Notes: generated by a model from the letters alone, not told the origin. DNA of 45,693 nt from Planctomycetota bacterium (GCA_030635145.1 DAOVZK010000012.1:1-45693), one strand, 5' to 3'. Positions 24,362 through 32,868 are shown, counted from the stretch's first letter. Program-made: numbers and translations.

Positions 24362-26311
24362 TTAGTCCCATTCCTGCTCAACCGTGATATCACCTGTTTC
24401 CACAATCGGAACCATCACAGGCGATGCAGGTTCCGGAGCCTTGGGCGTTACGTCCACGGGCTTGGGAGCTGCAGGTTTTGTAACGACCGGCTTCGGTGCT
24501 GGTATAACCACATCGCTGGCACCCGTTGTCGGTTTTGGTTTAACGTCTGGTTGTGGTATCGGCTTTGGTGCCGGAGGTGTAACAACAGGCTTCGGTGCCG
24601 GAGGTATTCTTACAGACTCAGGTTTCGGCGCGGGGGGTGTCACAACAGGCTTCGGTGCCGGTGGCACGACGACTGGTTCCGGTTTTGGTGCTGGTGGCGT
24701 TTTTACAGGTTCCGGTTTTGGCTGCGGTTTCGGTGCCGGCGGCGTCACAACAGGTTTCGGTGCCGGGGGTATTTTTACAGGTTCTGGCTTCGGCTCCGGT
24801 TTCGGAGCTGGTGGCGTCACAACAGGCTTCGGTGCCGGAGGTATTTTTACAGGTTCCGGCTTTGGCTCCGGTTTTGGTGCTGGGGGTGTCACGACAGGTT
24901 TCGGTGCCGGTGGTGTTTTTACAGGTTCCGGTTTTGGCTGCGGTTTCGGTGCTGGGGGTGTCACAACAGGCTTCGGCGCCGGGGGTATTTTTACAGGTTC
25001 TGGTTTCGGCGCTGGCGGCGTCACAACAGGCTTTGGTGCCGGAGGTATTTTTACAGGTTCCGGCTTTGGCTCCGGTTTCGGTGCTGGTGGCGTCACAATA
25101 GGCTTTGGTGCCGGCGGTGTTTTCACTGGTTTCAGGATGTCGACATCGTCAACTTCCAGCACTTGCATCGCGATATCTTCGTCAAACACGGGCTTGCCCT
25201 TGACCCCGACATTCTTACCGGCATAGCGGGACAGATTCGCCTGTGCATGCGAGGCCTGAACGTAACCGAGAATCTTTCGCGTTTCGGCGTCGCGAATATA
25301 GTACAGCGTCGGTTTGCCCTTTTTGGGTTTGTGCAAGACACTGCTCATCAGCACGCCCTGCAGATTGTACTTTTTACCGTCAGCCGCCGCTGGGGGCGCA
25401 GTGGGGGCTTGCTGTTTCCCATCGAGCAAATTTTTGACGATGACGTCGGCATCTTTCCGCCGTTTGGCGAGTTTGATTTCCCTCTCCGTATAATCGATCA
25501 GCCAATCGTGCGTTGCTTTCCAGCGGGAGTTCTTCGGAACGTCCATTTTCTTGGCTTTTTTGAGAATGTTCTCAAAATTTTGCTTGTCGAGTGGTTTGGA
25601 CGACTCGGCGACGAGGTTTTTTTCCAGGGCGCGAATCTTTTTGTGGATCTCCTTTTCCTGGCGGACGGACAACTGCTCTTCCCGAACCGTGGGTTTTACA
25701 GCGGTAGGTGTTGGTGTAACAGGTGTCGGGTCGGTTGTGTCAGCTGGAGCAGCGGATGGGGTGTCGGGGGCATCGGTGGTTCCTGCGAGTTTGACATAGT
25801 CTTTCGATATGTAGAAGCGAACCTTCTTCGGGGGCTTGATGATGTACCAGCTTTCCCCGGAGTCATTGTCGACTTTTCCGAGAATCAGTACACCGTCACC
25901 AAGAGTCAGCTTGCCTTGGACCTCTCTCTTGAAGTTCTTCTTCAGCAACGTACCGGCTGGGCGTATAAAAACGTTTTGCCCCGTGACCTTACCGATTGGT
26001 TTGCGGGTTGCTTTGTCGGTGCCGACGATTTCCACAAACTTCTGAGCGATAACGCAGTAGCATCCGGGTACAGGACCAATTGCCAACCACTCGCCGTTTT
26101 TGACGGAGTAAACAGTTACCTTTTGAGGTTTGTTGGTTTTGGTAATCGGAGTGCTGCTGCCATCCGGCCCCGATCGCACATAGACATTCGTTCCTGTGAC
26201 TACACCCTCGTAGGGCGAAGCGTCGGTGTTTTGTGCGTAGCTAAGCTCTAACCCCGCTATCAGCACCAGCATCATTACTACCGAATGTAAAACCATGCTT
26301 TTACTCTTCAT
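24362..26311 (-). CDS. Secreted SH3-domain protein with long proline/lysine repeat tail
   Basis: The 649-residue protein has a signal peptide (1-26, ending SYAQ) and two bacterial SH3-like domains (about 35-100 and 105-180: GTNVYVRSGPDGS and GQNVFIRPAG starts). A charged helical segment follows (about 205-290), then a small domain (about 315-390; LSRYAGKNVGVKGKPVFDEDIAMQVLEV, OB-like). From about 395 to 620 it is an array of PPAPKP-EPKPEP-VKI and PPAPKPVVT repeats, ending in an acidic peptide. By family knowledge SH3 domains of this type bind cell-wall or protein ligands, and the repeat tail would span or decorate the envelope, TonB-like in composition but without a membrane anchor. Function unknown. 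GGGAG precedes the ATG. Confidence 0.8.
   Translation of the reverse strand: MKSKSMVLHSVVMMLVLIAGLELSYAQNTDASPYEGVVTGTNVYVRSGPDGSSTPITKTNKPQKVTVYSVKNGEWLAIGPVPGCYCVIAQKFVEIVGTDKATRKPIGKVTGQNVFIRPAGTLLKKNFKREVQGKLTLGDGVLILGKVDNDSGESWYIIKPPKKVRFYISKDYVKLAGTTDAPDTPSAAPADTTDPTPVTPTPTAVKPTVREEQLSVRQEKEIHKKIRALEKNLVAESSKPLDKQNFENILKKAKKMDVPKNSRWKATHDWLIDYTEREIKLAKRRKDADVIVKNLLDGKQQAPTAPPAAADGKKYNLQGVLMSSVLHKPKKGKPTLYYIRDAETRKILGYVQASHAQANLSRYAGKNVGVKGKPVFDEDIAMQVLEVDDVDILKPVKTPPAPKPIVTPPAPKPEPKPEPVKIPPAPKPVVTPPAPKPEPVKIPPAPKPVVTPPAPKPQPKPEPVKTPPAPKPVVTPPAPKPEPKPEPVKIPPAPKPVVTPPAPKPEPKPEPVKIPPAPKPVVTPPAPKPQPKPEPVKTPPAPKPEPVVVPPAPKPVVTPPAPKPESVRIPPAPKPVVTPPAPKPIPQPDVKPKPTTGASDVVIPAPKPVVTKPAAPKPVDVTPKAPEPASPVMVPIVETGDITVEQEWD
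24550..25125. repeat. In-frame tandem DNA repeats coding the PAPKP array
   Basis: Units of about 42-78 bp built around GGCTTCGGTGCCGGAGGTAT and TTTTACAGGTTCCGGTTTTG are repeated roughly ten times with substitutions. Nearly all changes keep the reading frame. Copy number is likely to vary between strains. Confidence 0.85.
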
Positions 26312-26357
26312 AATTCGCTCCCGTTAACGGAAAAACACCCGCTGGAGATTTTTCAAA

Positions 26358-26386
26358 TTTTTATTTATTATTTGTTACTTGGTCAA
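26358..26386 (-). promoter_or_regulatory. Candidate promoter for the SH3-domain gene
   Basis: On the minus strand: TTGACC (26386-26381), a 17-nt spacer and TAAAAA (26363-26358). This gives a leader of about 40 nt before the ATG at 26311. The -10 is weak, but the region is AT-rich. Confidence 0.4.
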
Positions 26387-26514
26387 ATACCCCGACGACA
26401 ACCGGGTATCTTCATAATTGCAGTGAAAGCCTAACCTTTTTTGCCTCACAAGTCAAACACCTGATTTGACTTCTATTTCGAGAGCTTGCGGAACGATTTG
26501 CCCCCAATTTTCAC

Positions 26515-27165
26515 TCAGCCGATAATTTCCAAAAGCTCGCTGGGATGATTAATCAACGCCTTTGCCCCATTTTTGCGTAATTCCTCAGCCGAACGGAACC
26601 CCCACGTCACACCGATTGCAAACATACCAGCTGCGTTTGCGGTTTTCATGTCGGTGTTGGTGTCACCAAGATATGCGAAATTTTCCGGGGAAGTAGCGAG
26701 CGTTTCGGCTACCACCAAGGCACCGGAGGGGTCGGGTTTTGGGAGGCAGGTTTCGCTGACGCCCTGAACGACATCAAACGAAAAGTCGCCCAAAAATCGC
26801 TCGACGCATAATTTCGTGAAGTTGTGTGGCTTGTTCGACAGCACGCTGAGTTTTACGCCCTTTTGCGAAAGGGCAGCAAGCATATCGCAAATTCCGTCGT
26901 AGGGTTTGGTTTTGTTGTCCCAGAGTTTGGCGTATTGGGCTTTCATGTCTGCGAGAACGGCGGCGGCTAGTTTGTCTTCGTATGCATCACCAAGTGCGCG
27001 GCGGGTGAGGGTTTCGACACCGTCACCGACGAAAATTTTGTAGGCCTCGGTCGGGTGCGCGGGAAGATTTCTCGCGGTTAGCGCGTTGTTCATGGAGTCA
27101 GCCAAGTCGTCGAGCGTGTCGAGTAATGTTCCGTCGAGGTCAAATAGCACAGAGCTGTAATTCAT
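26515..27165 (-). CDS. gph: Phosphoglycolate phosphatase-like HAD hydrolase
   Basis: The 216-residue protein has all four HAD motifs: nucleophile and general acid in FDLDGTLLDT (about 8-17), Ser in VLSNKPHNF, Lys in LPKPDPSG and the acidic pair in YLGDTNTDM. The cap region between motif I and II (about 20-85, helical) and GDGVETLTRRAL fit phosphoglycolate phosphatase, which removes 2-phosphoglycolate from DNA repair or oxygenation. Family assignment is firm; exact substrate is less certain. It lies downstream of rho on the same strand, with a perfect hairpin between them. Confidence 0.85.
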   Translation of the reverse strand: MNYSSVLFDLDGTLLDTLDDLADSMNNALTARNLPAHPTEAYKIFVGDGVETLTRRALGDAYEDKLAAAVLADMKAQYAKLWDNKTKPYDGICDMLAALSQKGVKLSVLSNKPHNFTKLCVERFLGDFSFDVVQGVSETCLPKPDPSGALVVAETLATSPENFAYLGDTNTDMKTANAAGMFAIGVTWGFRSAEELRKNGAKALINHPSELLEIIG

Positions 27166-27199
27166 CTTTTGGTCTTTCGTGTTTTGGACGCGTAAAGTA

Positions 27200-27271
27200 G
27201 TAGGCCGGGTCTTGACCCGGCTTTTTGTTGGTGCGGTATCGGTTATCTCGCCGGGTCAAGACCCGGCCTAC
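27200..27271. repeat. Perfect 22-bp inverted repeat hairpin between rho and gph, copy 2
   Basis: Arms 27200-27221 and 27250-27271 are identical in sequence to the pair at 18953-19020 and perfectly complementary. The right arm touches the first base of the rho stop codon (27271-27273). The loop differs from copy 1, so the arms are the conserved part. Confidence 0.8.
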
Positions 27272-29241
27272 TAATCCAATTTCATCGCCATAAGGAATTC
27301 GGCGTTTGAGTTTGTTTTTTCAAGTCTGCTGATCAAAAGCTCCATGGCGTCGGGGATCTGCATTTCGCCGAGAACTTTTCGCAGATGATAGGTAAGCTTC
27401 AGCTCCTGCGGGTCAAGGAGCAGTTCTTCTTTTCGCGTGCCGGATTGCAGGATGTTTATCGCCGGCCAAATTCGCCTGTCGACGAGTTGGCGATCCAAAC
27501 TCAGCTCGCTGTTACCGCTGCCTTTGAACTCTTCGAAAATCACCTGATCCATTTTACTCCCCGTGTCTACGAGGGCTGTCCCGATAATCGTCAGCGATCC
27601 GCCTTCTTCCACGCATCTTGCGGAACTGAAGAAACGTTTCGGTGCCTGCAGGGCAGAGGCGTCGACCCCACCGGTGAGAATTTTTCCCGAACGCGGGGCG
27701 ATGGTATTGTACGCACGCGCTAACCTTGTGATGCTGTCCAGCAGGATTACGACGTCCTTACCGTATTCGACAAGGCGGCGTGCCTTGGCGTTGACCATTT
27801 CCGCAATCTGCACATGCCGCGTTGGCGGTTCGTCGAACGTTGACGAAATAACCTCCGCCGACGTATTTCGACGCATGTCCGTTACCTCTTCAGGGCGTTC
27901 GTCGATCAGCAAAATAATCACGTATGCGTTTTCGTGATTGGCGGTAATGGCATTGGCGATTTTTTTCAGCAGTATGGTTTTGCCGGTTCGCGGGGGAGCG
28001 ACGATTAGCATTCGTTGGCCGAAACCAATCGGGGCAACCAGGTTAACTATGCGAGTGTTGATTTCCGATCCGGTTGTCTCGAGAAAAATGCGGCGTTCTG
28101 GGAATGTTGGTGTGAGATCCTCGAAATCCGTAAGGTCGGCCAGTTTGTCCGGGGGTTCCTGATTGACGGCTTCGACGCGCAGCAGGGCGAAATATTTTTC
28201 ACCTGCTTTCGGCGGGCGAACTTGACCGGAGACAACATTACCGGGTCGCAACGCGAACCGCCGGATCTGCGACGGAGACACGTAGATATCGTCGGGGCTA
28301 GGGAGATAGTCGTAGTCGGTGCTGCGGAGAAAACCGAACCCGTCGGGGAGAATTTCCAGGACACCCTCTCCGTAGGTCATTCCGTTTTTCTGCACGCGAG
28401 ACTTGATGATCTCGAAAACCAGTTCCTTTCGTTCCAGACCAGCGTAGTCTTTTACGCCTTCATCGCAAGCTATTTCGTGCAGCTCAACGATGGAGGCTTT
28501 TTGCAGGTTGGTGATGTGCAATGAACCTTTTTTGACGCGTTCGTACTTGGCGTGCATGTTTGCGTCGCCGCCGGATGTTGTATTGCCGCCGGGTTGTACG
28601 TTCCGGGGAGTTGACACATCATCGCGGCCGTCACGAGCTTCATGAGTTTGGGACGTTTTTGATTGTGGATTCTGCTGCCGATCTTGGTTCTGGCGTCGAT
28701 CTGGATTCTGTTGCTGCTGCGAGTTCTTGCCGCCGAATTTTTTGGAAGCGTTTTTGGAAGTATTTTTGGACGTATCTTTTCTGTTTACGTTGTTTTTGTG
28801 CCGCGGTTTGTTCCGGTGGGGATCGGGTTTTTGCTTTTTGCGATTAGATCGATCCTCAATAGTAAACTCAGGCTGAGATTCGACAGGAGTTTCGATTATT
28901 GGGGCTGCCGGTGGTGTGATTTCCTGTGGTTCTTGCGGCGGCGAGGGGGTGTTTTGTTCGGCGATGTCGAGCAGTGGGGTGTCGATTGGCTTTTTGGCGG
29001 TTTTCTTTTTTGCAGTTTTTTTTACCGCCTTCTTGGCCGCTTTCTTAACGGCCTTCTTTGCGACCTTTTTTACCGTTTTCTTAACCGCGGATTTCTTGAC
29101 GCTAACTTTTTTAGCGGCCGCTTTTTTCACCGTCTTTTTTGCCATTTTCTTGGTGGTGGTCTTCTTGACAGCCTTTTTAACGGTTTTCTTGGCGGATTTT
29201 ACAGCCTTGCTATTCTCTGCTTCTGCTTCGGATTTGCCCAT
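27271..29241 (-). CDS. rho: Transcription termination factor Rho with lysine-rich N-terminal extension
   Basis: The hexameric RNA helicase core occupies about 240-656: Rho N-terminal domain ([16 protein letters not shown]), cold-shock RNA-binding domain ([35 protein letters not shown]), Walker A APPRTGKT (about 415-422), Walker B region [18 protein letters not shown] and the Q/R loops. In front are about 238 extra residues. Residues 15-85 are built of [11 protein letters not shown] units like histone H1 tails, followed by a Pro/Glu segment and an Asn/Gln/Arg-rich disordered stretch. Such insertions are known in high-GC and planctomycete Rho proteins and probably add nucleic-acid affinity or phase behaviour (inference). 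GGAG lies nine bases before the ATG. Confidence 0.97.
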   Translation of the reverse strand: MGKSEAEAENSKAVKSAKKTVKKAVKKTTTKKMAKKTVKKAAAKKVSVKKSAVKKTVKKVAKKAVKKAAKKAVKKTAKKKTAKKPIDTPLLDIAEQNTPSPPQEPQEITPPAAPIIETPVESQPEFTIEDRSNRKKQKPDPHRNKPRHKNNVNRKDTSKNTSKNASKKFGGKNSQQQQNPDRRQNQDRQQNPQSKTSQTHEARDGRDDVSTPRNVQPGGNTTSGGDANMHAKYERVKKGSLHITNLQKASIVELHEIACDEGVKDYAGLERKELVFEIIKSRVQKNGMTYGEGVLEILPDGFGFLRSTDYDYLPSPDDIYVSPSQIRRFALRPGNVVSGQVRPPKAGEKYFALLRVEAVNQEPPDKLADLTDFEDLTPTFPERRIFLETTGSEINTRIVNLVAPIGFGQRMLIVAPPRTGKTILLKKIANAITANHENAYVIILLIDERPEEVTDMRRNTSAEVISSTFDEPPTRHVQIAEMVNAKARRLVEYGKDVVILLDSITRLARAYNTIAPRSGKILTGGVDASALQAPKRFFSSARCVEEGGSLTIIGTALVDTGSKMDQVIFEEFKGSGNSELSLDRQLVDRRIWPAINILQSGTRKEELLLDPQELKLTYHLRKVLGEMQIPDAMELLISRLEKTNSNAEFLMAMKLD

Positions 29242-29418
29242 TGCTACGTATTCTCCAACACTGAATTATGAATTAGATAAGAATTAACTATGACTAAAGA
29301 TGAATTAAAACACCCAACGGAATAATGCGTCGGCATTAAGAGGTGCAACACGACTATGAAGTGGCAAAATGAGACTTGAATATCATGAGGACACTATCGA
29401 AACTAAAACTAAAAAAAC

Positions 29419-30036
29419 TTATTCGTGGGAAATCTGCCTGATGAGCTGCGAAATCCGCTCGCCGAGATGTGACTCAGTGGAATAGTTATCAACCGCATGA
29501 GAACACTTCGCTGCTTTGCTGTCAAGAGAAATTTGCGACGATTCACGGGTGCGGAGGGTATGTTCGTCCCAGCTGCGGGTTTTGGTCACACGTTCGATAC
29601 GTTGCCCCAGCGGGGCATTGACGAAAACGGTGTGGGTGCAGAATTTATCCCACCCGCCCTCAAATAGAACCGCGGCGTCGATAACGATGAGCGAAACTTC
29701 CGGATTTGCGTTGGCAGCTGTGATGAGTTCCTCGATTTTCGCGGCGATCCGAGGGTGCATTATGGCATTGAGGGCGGCGAGCTGGGTGCTGTCGGCAAAT
29801 ACGATGTGTCCAAGGGCGGTGCGGTCGACAGCCCCGGCGGCGTCGAAAATCGACTCGCCCCAACGCTCGCGGAGTTCGCGGCGGACGGTGTCATCTCCCA
29901 GCAACTGATGGCCGATAGCGTCGCAGTCTATTACAAATCCGCCATGTGCACCAAACGCCTTGGCTGCGGTGGTTTTACCCGACCCAACCCCGCCGACGAT
30001 TCCGATGACTGGTTTTGTCTGCATATTGCGAACCAT
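29419..30036 (-). CDS. coaE: Dephospho-CoA kinase
   Basis: The protein (205 residues from the ATG at 30036) phosphorylates dephospho-CoA in the last step of coenzyme A synthesis. The P-loop GIVGGVGSGKTTAAKAF is at the N-terminus, followed by DCDAIGHQLL, HPRIAAKIEEL, DAAVLFEGGWDKFCTHTVFVNAPLGQRIERV and a C-terminal helix. Starts at 30036 or 30024 are both possible and neither has a strong ribosome site. The frame continues up to 30069, but that part is derived from a dispersed repeat, so the native 5' end may have been altered by repeat insertion. Confidence 0.93.
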   Translation of the reverse strand: MVRNMQTKPVIGIVGGVGSGKTTAAKAFGAHGGFVIDCDAIGHQLLGDDTVRRELRERWGESIFDAAGAVDRTALGHIVFADSTQLAALNAIMHPRIAAKIEELITAANANPEVSLIVIDAAVLFEGGWDKFCTHTVFVNAPLGQRIERVTKTRSWDEHTLRTRESSQISLDSKAAKCSHAVDNYSTESHLGERISQLIRQISHE

Positions 30037-30042
30037 GTTCAA

Positions 30043-30205
30043 TAATCCGGTTTGCTCTGTAGAAAACATGTTTTATGTCATTGCGAGCGAAGCGAAGCAA
30101 TCTCTTTTTCGGCCGTTTAGATTGCCGCGTCGCTGCGCTCCTCGCAATGACAAATAATTCCAATTGATGCTGGATAACCATGTTTTCTACAGAGCAAACC
30201 CGGTT
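30043..30205. repeat. Nested double inverted repeat upstream of coaE
   Basis: Outer arms of about 24 bp (core GCTCTGTAGAAAACATG at 30053-30069; core CATGTTTTCTACAGAGC at 30180-30196) flank an inner pair: GTCATTGCGAGCGAAGCGAA at 30077 on the left and CGCTGCGCTCCTCGCAATGA at about 30131-30150 on the right. The inner family has another copy at 3358-3389. The structure touches the coaE start region. Confidence 0.7.
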
Positions 30206-30352
30206 TTGATTTACCGTATCGACTCTGCTCTACCGCACAATATACGAATTTCGCGGCAAAACACATACAAAATAAAGGAAAGAATTGGGGTTTAAGGATT
30301 AGGCACCAGTAAATAGTCCCTGCTGCCGATTGCCTGTTGCCTGAGGAGAAAA

Positions 30353-30501
30353 ACCAGCGGAAACCTATTTCCCAACAGCCATTTGTGATGGTTGTGTAGT
30401 TCCCTGAATTTCATCCGTGCAGAGGGCCCTCCGCCCAAGGCTGAAATGTCAGAGTTCCTGCACCAAGACAAAGCGGGCTATCGGAAATAGGTTTCAGCTG
30501 G
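30353..30501. repeat. 150-bp imperfect foldback element overlapping the antitoxin 3' end
   Basis: Arms centred on GGAAACCTATTTCC (30359-30372) and GGAAATAGGTTTC (30483-30495) start a long imperfect hairpin. Pairing resumes inward (AGCCATTTGT against ACAAAGCGGGCT; TTCCCTGAATTTCA against TGAAATGTCAGAG) to a GC-rich loop near 30420-30445. It is non-coding. The right arm contains the stop codon of the UPF0175 gene. Confidence 0.6.
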
Positions 30502-30724
30502 CTTTGTTTTTGCGATTTTGGGTTATTTTCGGGTATCGAATGATGCTGATATCGCGTTCGGCCAGCTCGCGGTTAAGCACGCCCGGTGCAACACCGGCCA
30601 GCAGGCAGGCGTCGTCATGGTCGATGCGATGCTCTGCGTACAGCTGCGTCGCCAACGCCAGACGTAGCTCCCGCGAGCTTATTTCCGCTCGGGTAATAAC
30701 TTCGTCTGCCAGCTCAAGTTTCAT
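30494..30724 (-). CDS. UPF0175-family small protein (orphan antitoxin-like)
   Basis: The 76-residue protein has the UPF0175 pattern: a leading LELADEVITRAEISSRELRLALATQLYAEHRI helix, then a helix-turn-helix-like DHDDACLLAGVAPGVLNRELAERDISIIRYP. The family (COG2886) usually provides the antitoxin/DNA-binding partner of a PIN-domain toxin. No PIN-domain gene is found on either side within the window, so this is either an orphan or has lost its toxin. The 3' end, including the stop, lies in the arm of a foldback repeat. GAGGA sits six bases before the ATG. Confidence 0.72.
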   Translation of the reverse strand: MKLELADEVITRAEISSRELRLALATQLYAEHRIDHDDACLLAGVAPGVLNRELAERDISIIRYPKITQNRKNKAS

Positions 30725-31058
30725 GCGATCCTCAAATGTGAATGCAATTCATAAAATAAATTTTCAGCACCAAAACGGTTCTTTTTCGGGTGTTTACCCG
30801 CAAAAATTGGGAATATCCGTAGTATTTCCCAGCTATATAGTGGTTATCGTGGTTCGAGAGGGAAACTTAAGGGCGAAAAAGGAGTTTTTTTGAGATTTTT
30901 TTTGGAAATTGCGTAAACAGAGTAGGGTCGGCCATTGCCGACCATCTTGGCTATTGTTCTAGTCGACATTTTCGGTTAATCTGCACCTGTTGAGGATGGG
31001 ATATAAAACTCATCCCTGCTGGGATAGTGAGAAGAAAAAACTCTTGGGGAGTTAAACA
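30725..31058. other. Spacer upstream of the zinc-ribbon gene
   Basis: Contains the left 29-bp inverted repeat (30922-30950) and a small hairpin-like pair GATGGGAT/CATCCC near 30993-31010. No supported gene; TGGGGAG precedes the next ATG. Confidence 0.4.
30922..30950. repeat. Left inverted repeat flanking the zinc-ribbon gene (GGTCGGC hairpin family)
   Basis: This 29-bp sequence, including the hairpin GGGTCGGC-CATT-GCCGACC (30925-30943), is the reverse complement of 32164-32193 apart from a single inserted A. Together they bracket the gene at 31059-32135. Confidence 0.7.
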
Positions 31059-32135
31059 ATGATCAAATACAGATGTCCACGCTGCAAACAAAAGTTGGAA
31101 AGTCTAAATACTGATGTTGGTAACCAAGATATTTGTCCGCTATGCAAGCATAAATTCACCGTCCCGGAGCGATCCCGTCGCGGGCGTAACATTTTGGCAG
31201 TCATTTTGATTTTGCTGGCTGGCAGTGGCGTAAGTGTTGGCTGGATTTTATTACAGGATAAAAAAGGGGAATCGCTGGTGGTAGAGACACCTAACCCGCA
31301 GGCCATAGAGAAAGAGTCTGTTCCGATCCCGATGAAGCGATCAAAAAAAAATGACGATATTCCAATTGCGAGCATAGCATACTTTCGTCCACTGATAGAA
31401 GACTATGGGATGAGCGAGACTACCGGGAGCAAATCGGGCGACTTTCATTCATTGGGTCTCAAAATTCATCCAAATATTACAAATGATGGTTATATTGTTT
31501 TGCTTCTCAATTCCTCTGATGAAGTTCTGAATGTCACCTATCTTTTTGAAATCCCTGAGGATACTGCCCAGTGCAAACAACTGCAAACCTTGGCTTTTTG
31601 TAATGATTTATTGGAACACTGCGGGTGGGATTCTTCAGATATCCCATTCTCACAAGACATTATCCAGACAGTCAGCAATATCCCTGAAGGTAATAAGAAA
31701 CAAATAACAACAGAACGCGTGTCCAATGGCATTAAAGCCTACTTTATCTTTACGCCTAAGGTACCAATGATGTTATGTATTTCTCGCATAGCTCCCCTCC
31801 CAAAACATATAGAGCCAGAACCTTACAAGCCTCAATTTTTTGGTACGGATTCCAAGGTTGGGTTGTGGCATCTTGACTGGAAAAAAATAGCAAAAAATGA
31901 ATTCTCCACAACATTTTCTTGGCGGATTACGGTGGCCAATAAGGGGGAAGCAAAATGCAGTTATTCTCTTACGTGTAGCGCGCAAGACAAAGATGGATTT
32001 GAAATTGAGAAAGGATATGCGGATACAATTCCAATTGAACCCGGCGAACAAGTATCGGTTACTGGCCGGGTAATGGTCATGGGTTCAGCCGCTAAAAAGG
32101 TAGCCAATTTTTATGTCACAGCAAGGGCTAATTGA
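31059..32135 (+). CDS. Zinc-ribbon membrane protein of unknown function
   Basis: The 358-residue protein begins with a zinc ribbon: CPRC at 6-9 and CPLC at 28-31. A basic linker and one transmembrane helix (about 45-67, ILAVILILLAGSGVSVGWILL) follow, so the ribbon faces the cytoplasm and the remaining about 290 residues face outward. The outer part has a first domain (about 100-240, with a CKQLQTLAFCNDLLEHCGW stretch) and a beta-rich second domain (about 265-358, WRITVANKGEAKCSYSLTCSAQDKDGFEIEK...IPIEPGEQVSVTGRVMV), similar in style to FxLYD/NEAT-like extracytoplasmic modules. No function is recognised. The gene is AT-richer than its neighbours and is bracketed by 29-30 bp inverted repeats. 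Confidence 0.7.
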   Translation: MIKYRCPRCKQKLESLNTDVGNQDICPLCKHKFTVPERSRRGRNILAVILILLAGSGVSVGWILLQDKKGESLVVETPNPQAIEKESVPIPMKRSKKNDDIPIASIAYFRPLIEDYGMSETTGSKSGDFHSLGLKIHPNITNDGYIVLLLNSSDEVLNVTYLFEIPEDTAQCKQLQTLAFCNDLLEHCGWDSSDIPFSQDIIQTVSNIPEGNKKQITTERVSNGIKAYFIFTPKVPMMLCISRIAPLPKHIEPEPYKPQFFGTDSKVGLWHLDWKKIAKNEFSTTFSWRITVANKGEAKCSYSLTCSAQDKDGFEIEKGYADTIPIEPGEQVSVTGRVMVMGSAAKKVANFYVTARAN

Positions 32136-32163
32136 CAATTGACCGTGCCATCCAGAACCTCAC

Positions 32164-32193
32164 CCAAAGATGGTCGGCAATGGCCGACCCTAC
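32164..32193. repeat. Right inverted repeat flanking the zinc-ribbon gene
   Basis: Contains GGTCGGC (32172-32178), loop AATG and GCCGACC (32183-32189), and mirrors 30922-30950. It lies 28 nt after the zinc-ribbon gene stop and could also form a 3' hairpin in its mRNA. Confidence 0.7.
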
Positions 32194-32234
32194 CAAAGAT
32201 CAATTGAAAATCGGAAATTGGAACTTGGAAATCG

Positions 32235-32651
32235 CTATCCGCAGGCCGCACCGGGTGCAATGTCTTTTTCGGTGGTCAGCACGACGACATCGGATTTGTC
32301 GTCCAGCGAGGCTGCCAGTATCATGCCGTTGCTCTCGAGGCCACGCATTTTTCGCGGTGCGAGATTGGCGACGACTACAATGTTTTGGCCCAGCAGTGCC
32401 TCGGGTGAATAATGCGCCCTGATGCCCGCGATTATCTGCCGCCGCTCTGTGCCCATGTCCACCTGCAAAACCAACAAGCGATCCGCGTTGGGATGCTCGG
32501 CGACTTCCACAATTTTCCCGACGCGAAGGTCGACCTTGAGGAAATCCTCGAAGTCGATGTAGTTTGTAGCGGGGGTTTCTTCAGCCGCTGCTTCCGGTGC
32601 CGGTGCTGCGTCGGTTTGTGGTTCCTGTGCGGGTACGTTTTCTTCAGTCAT
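32235..32651 (-). CDS. Free-standing MetG C-terminal-type tRNA-binding domain protein
   Basis: The 138-residue protein has an Ala/Pro/Glu-rich N-terminal 30 residues followed by an OB-fold tRNA-binding domain: FLKVDLRVGKIVEVAEHPNADRLLVLQVDMGTERRQIIAGI, VVVANLAPRKMRGLESNGMILAA. This matches the C-terminal dimerisation/tRNA-binding domain of methionyl-tRNA synthetase (also CsaA and EMAPII). The low-complexity lead-in looks like the linker that normally joins this domain to MetG, so it may work in trans with a catalytic MetG encoded elsewhere. The family is certain; the partner is inference. The gene is single on the minus strand. Confidence 0.88.
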   Translation of the reverse strand: MTEENVPAQEPQTDAAPAPEAAAEETPATNYIDFEDFLKVDLRVGKIVEVAEHPNADRLLVLQVDMGTERRQIIAGIRAHYSPEALLGQNIVVVANLAPRKMRGLESNGMILAASLDDKSDVVVLTTEKDIAPGAACG

Positions 32652-32680
32652 GATTATATCCGTTCGTTACAGTGTCAGTT

Positions 32681-32702
32681 GTAGGCCGGGTCTTGACCCG
32701 GC
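32681..32702. repeat. Single arm of the GTAGGCC hairpin family, copy 3
   Basis: The same 22-bp arm as at 18953 and 27200, without its inverted partner. The single arm retains the short palindrome CCGGGTCTTGACCCGG. Confidence 0.7.
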
Positions 32703-32868
32703 GCGGTGACGAAAAAACACGAAATACTAAACTCTAAATCCTAAACAATATCGAATATTCAAAATTATAATTTCAAAACCAAGATGTCGATTCACCACTA
32801 TTGCCGTTTAGGATTTTGATGATTTGAATTTCGTATTTGTTTAGAAATTCGATATTCGTATTTCGGGT

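Noticed and set aside
24550-25125. Repeat array considered as CRISPR
   Set aside because: Units are in frame, of variable length and coding; there are no unique spacers and no cas genes.
24551-26251. Long plus-strand open frames opposite the SH3/proline-repeat gene
   Set aside because: They are the antisense of Pro/Lys repeat codons, giving artificial Arg/Trp/Cys- or Gly/Phe-rich proteins without family features. The minus-strand gene has a signal peptide, SH3 domains and a ribosome site.
28663-29271. Plus-strand frames opposite the rho lysine-rich region
   Set aside because: The Phe/Leu-rich translation is the mirror of Lys-rich codons and only imitates a membrane protein.
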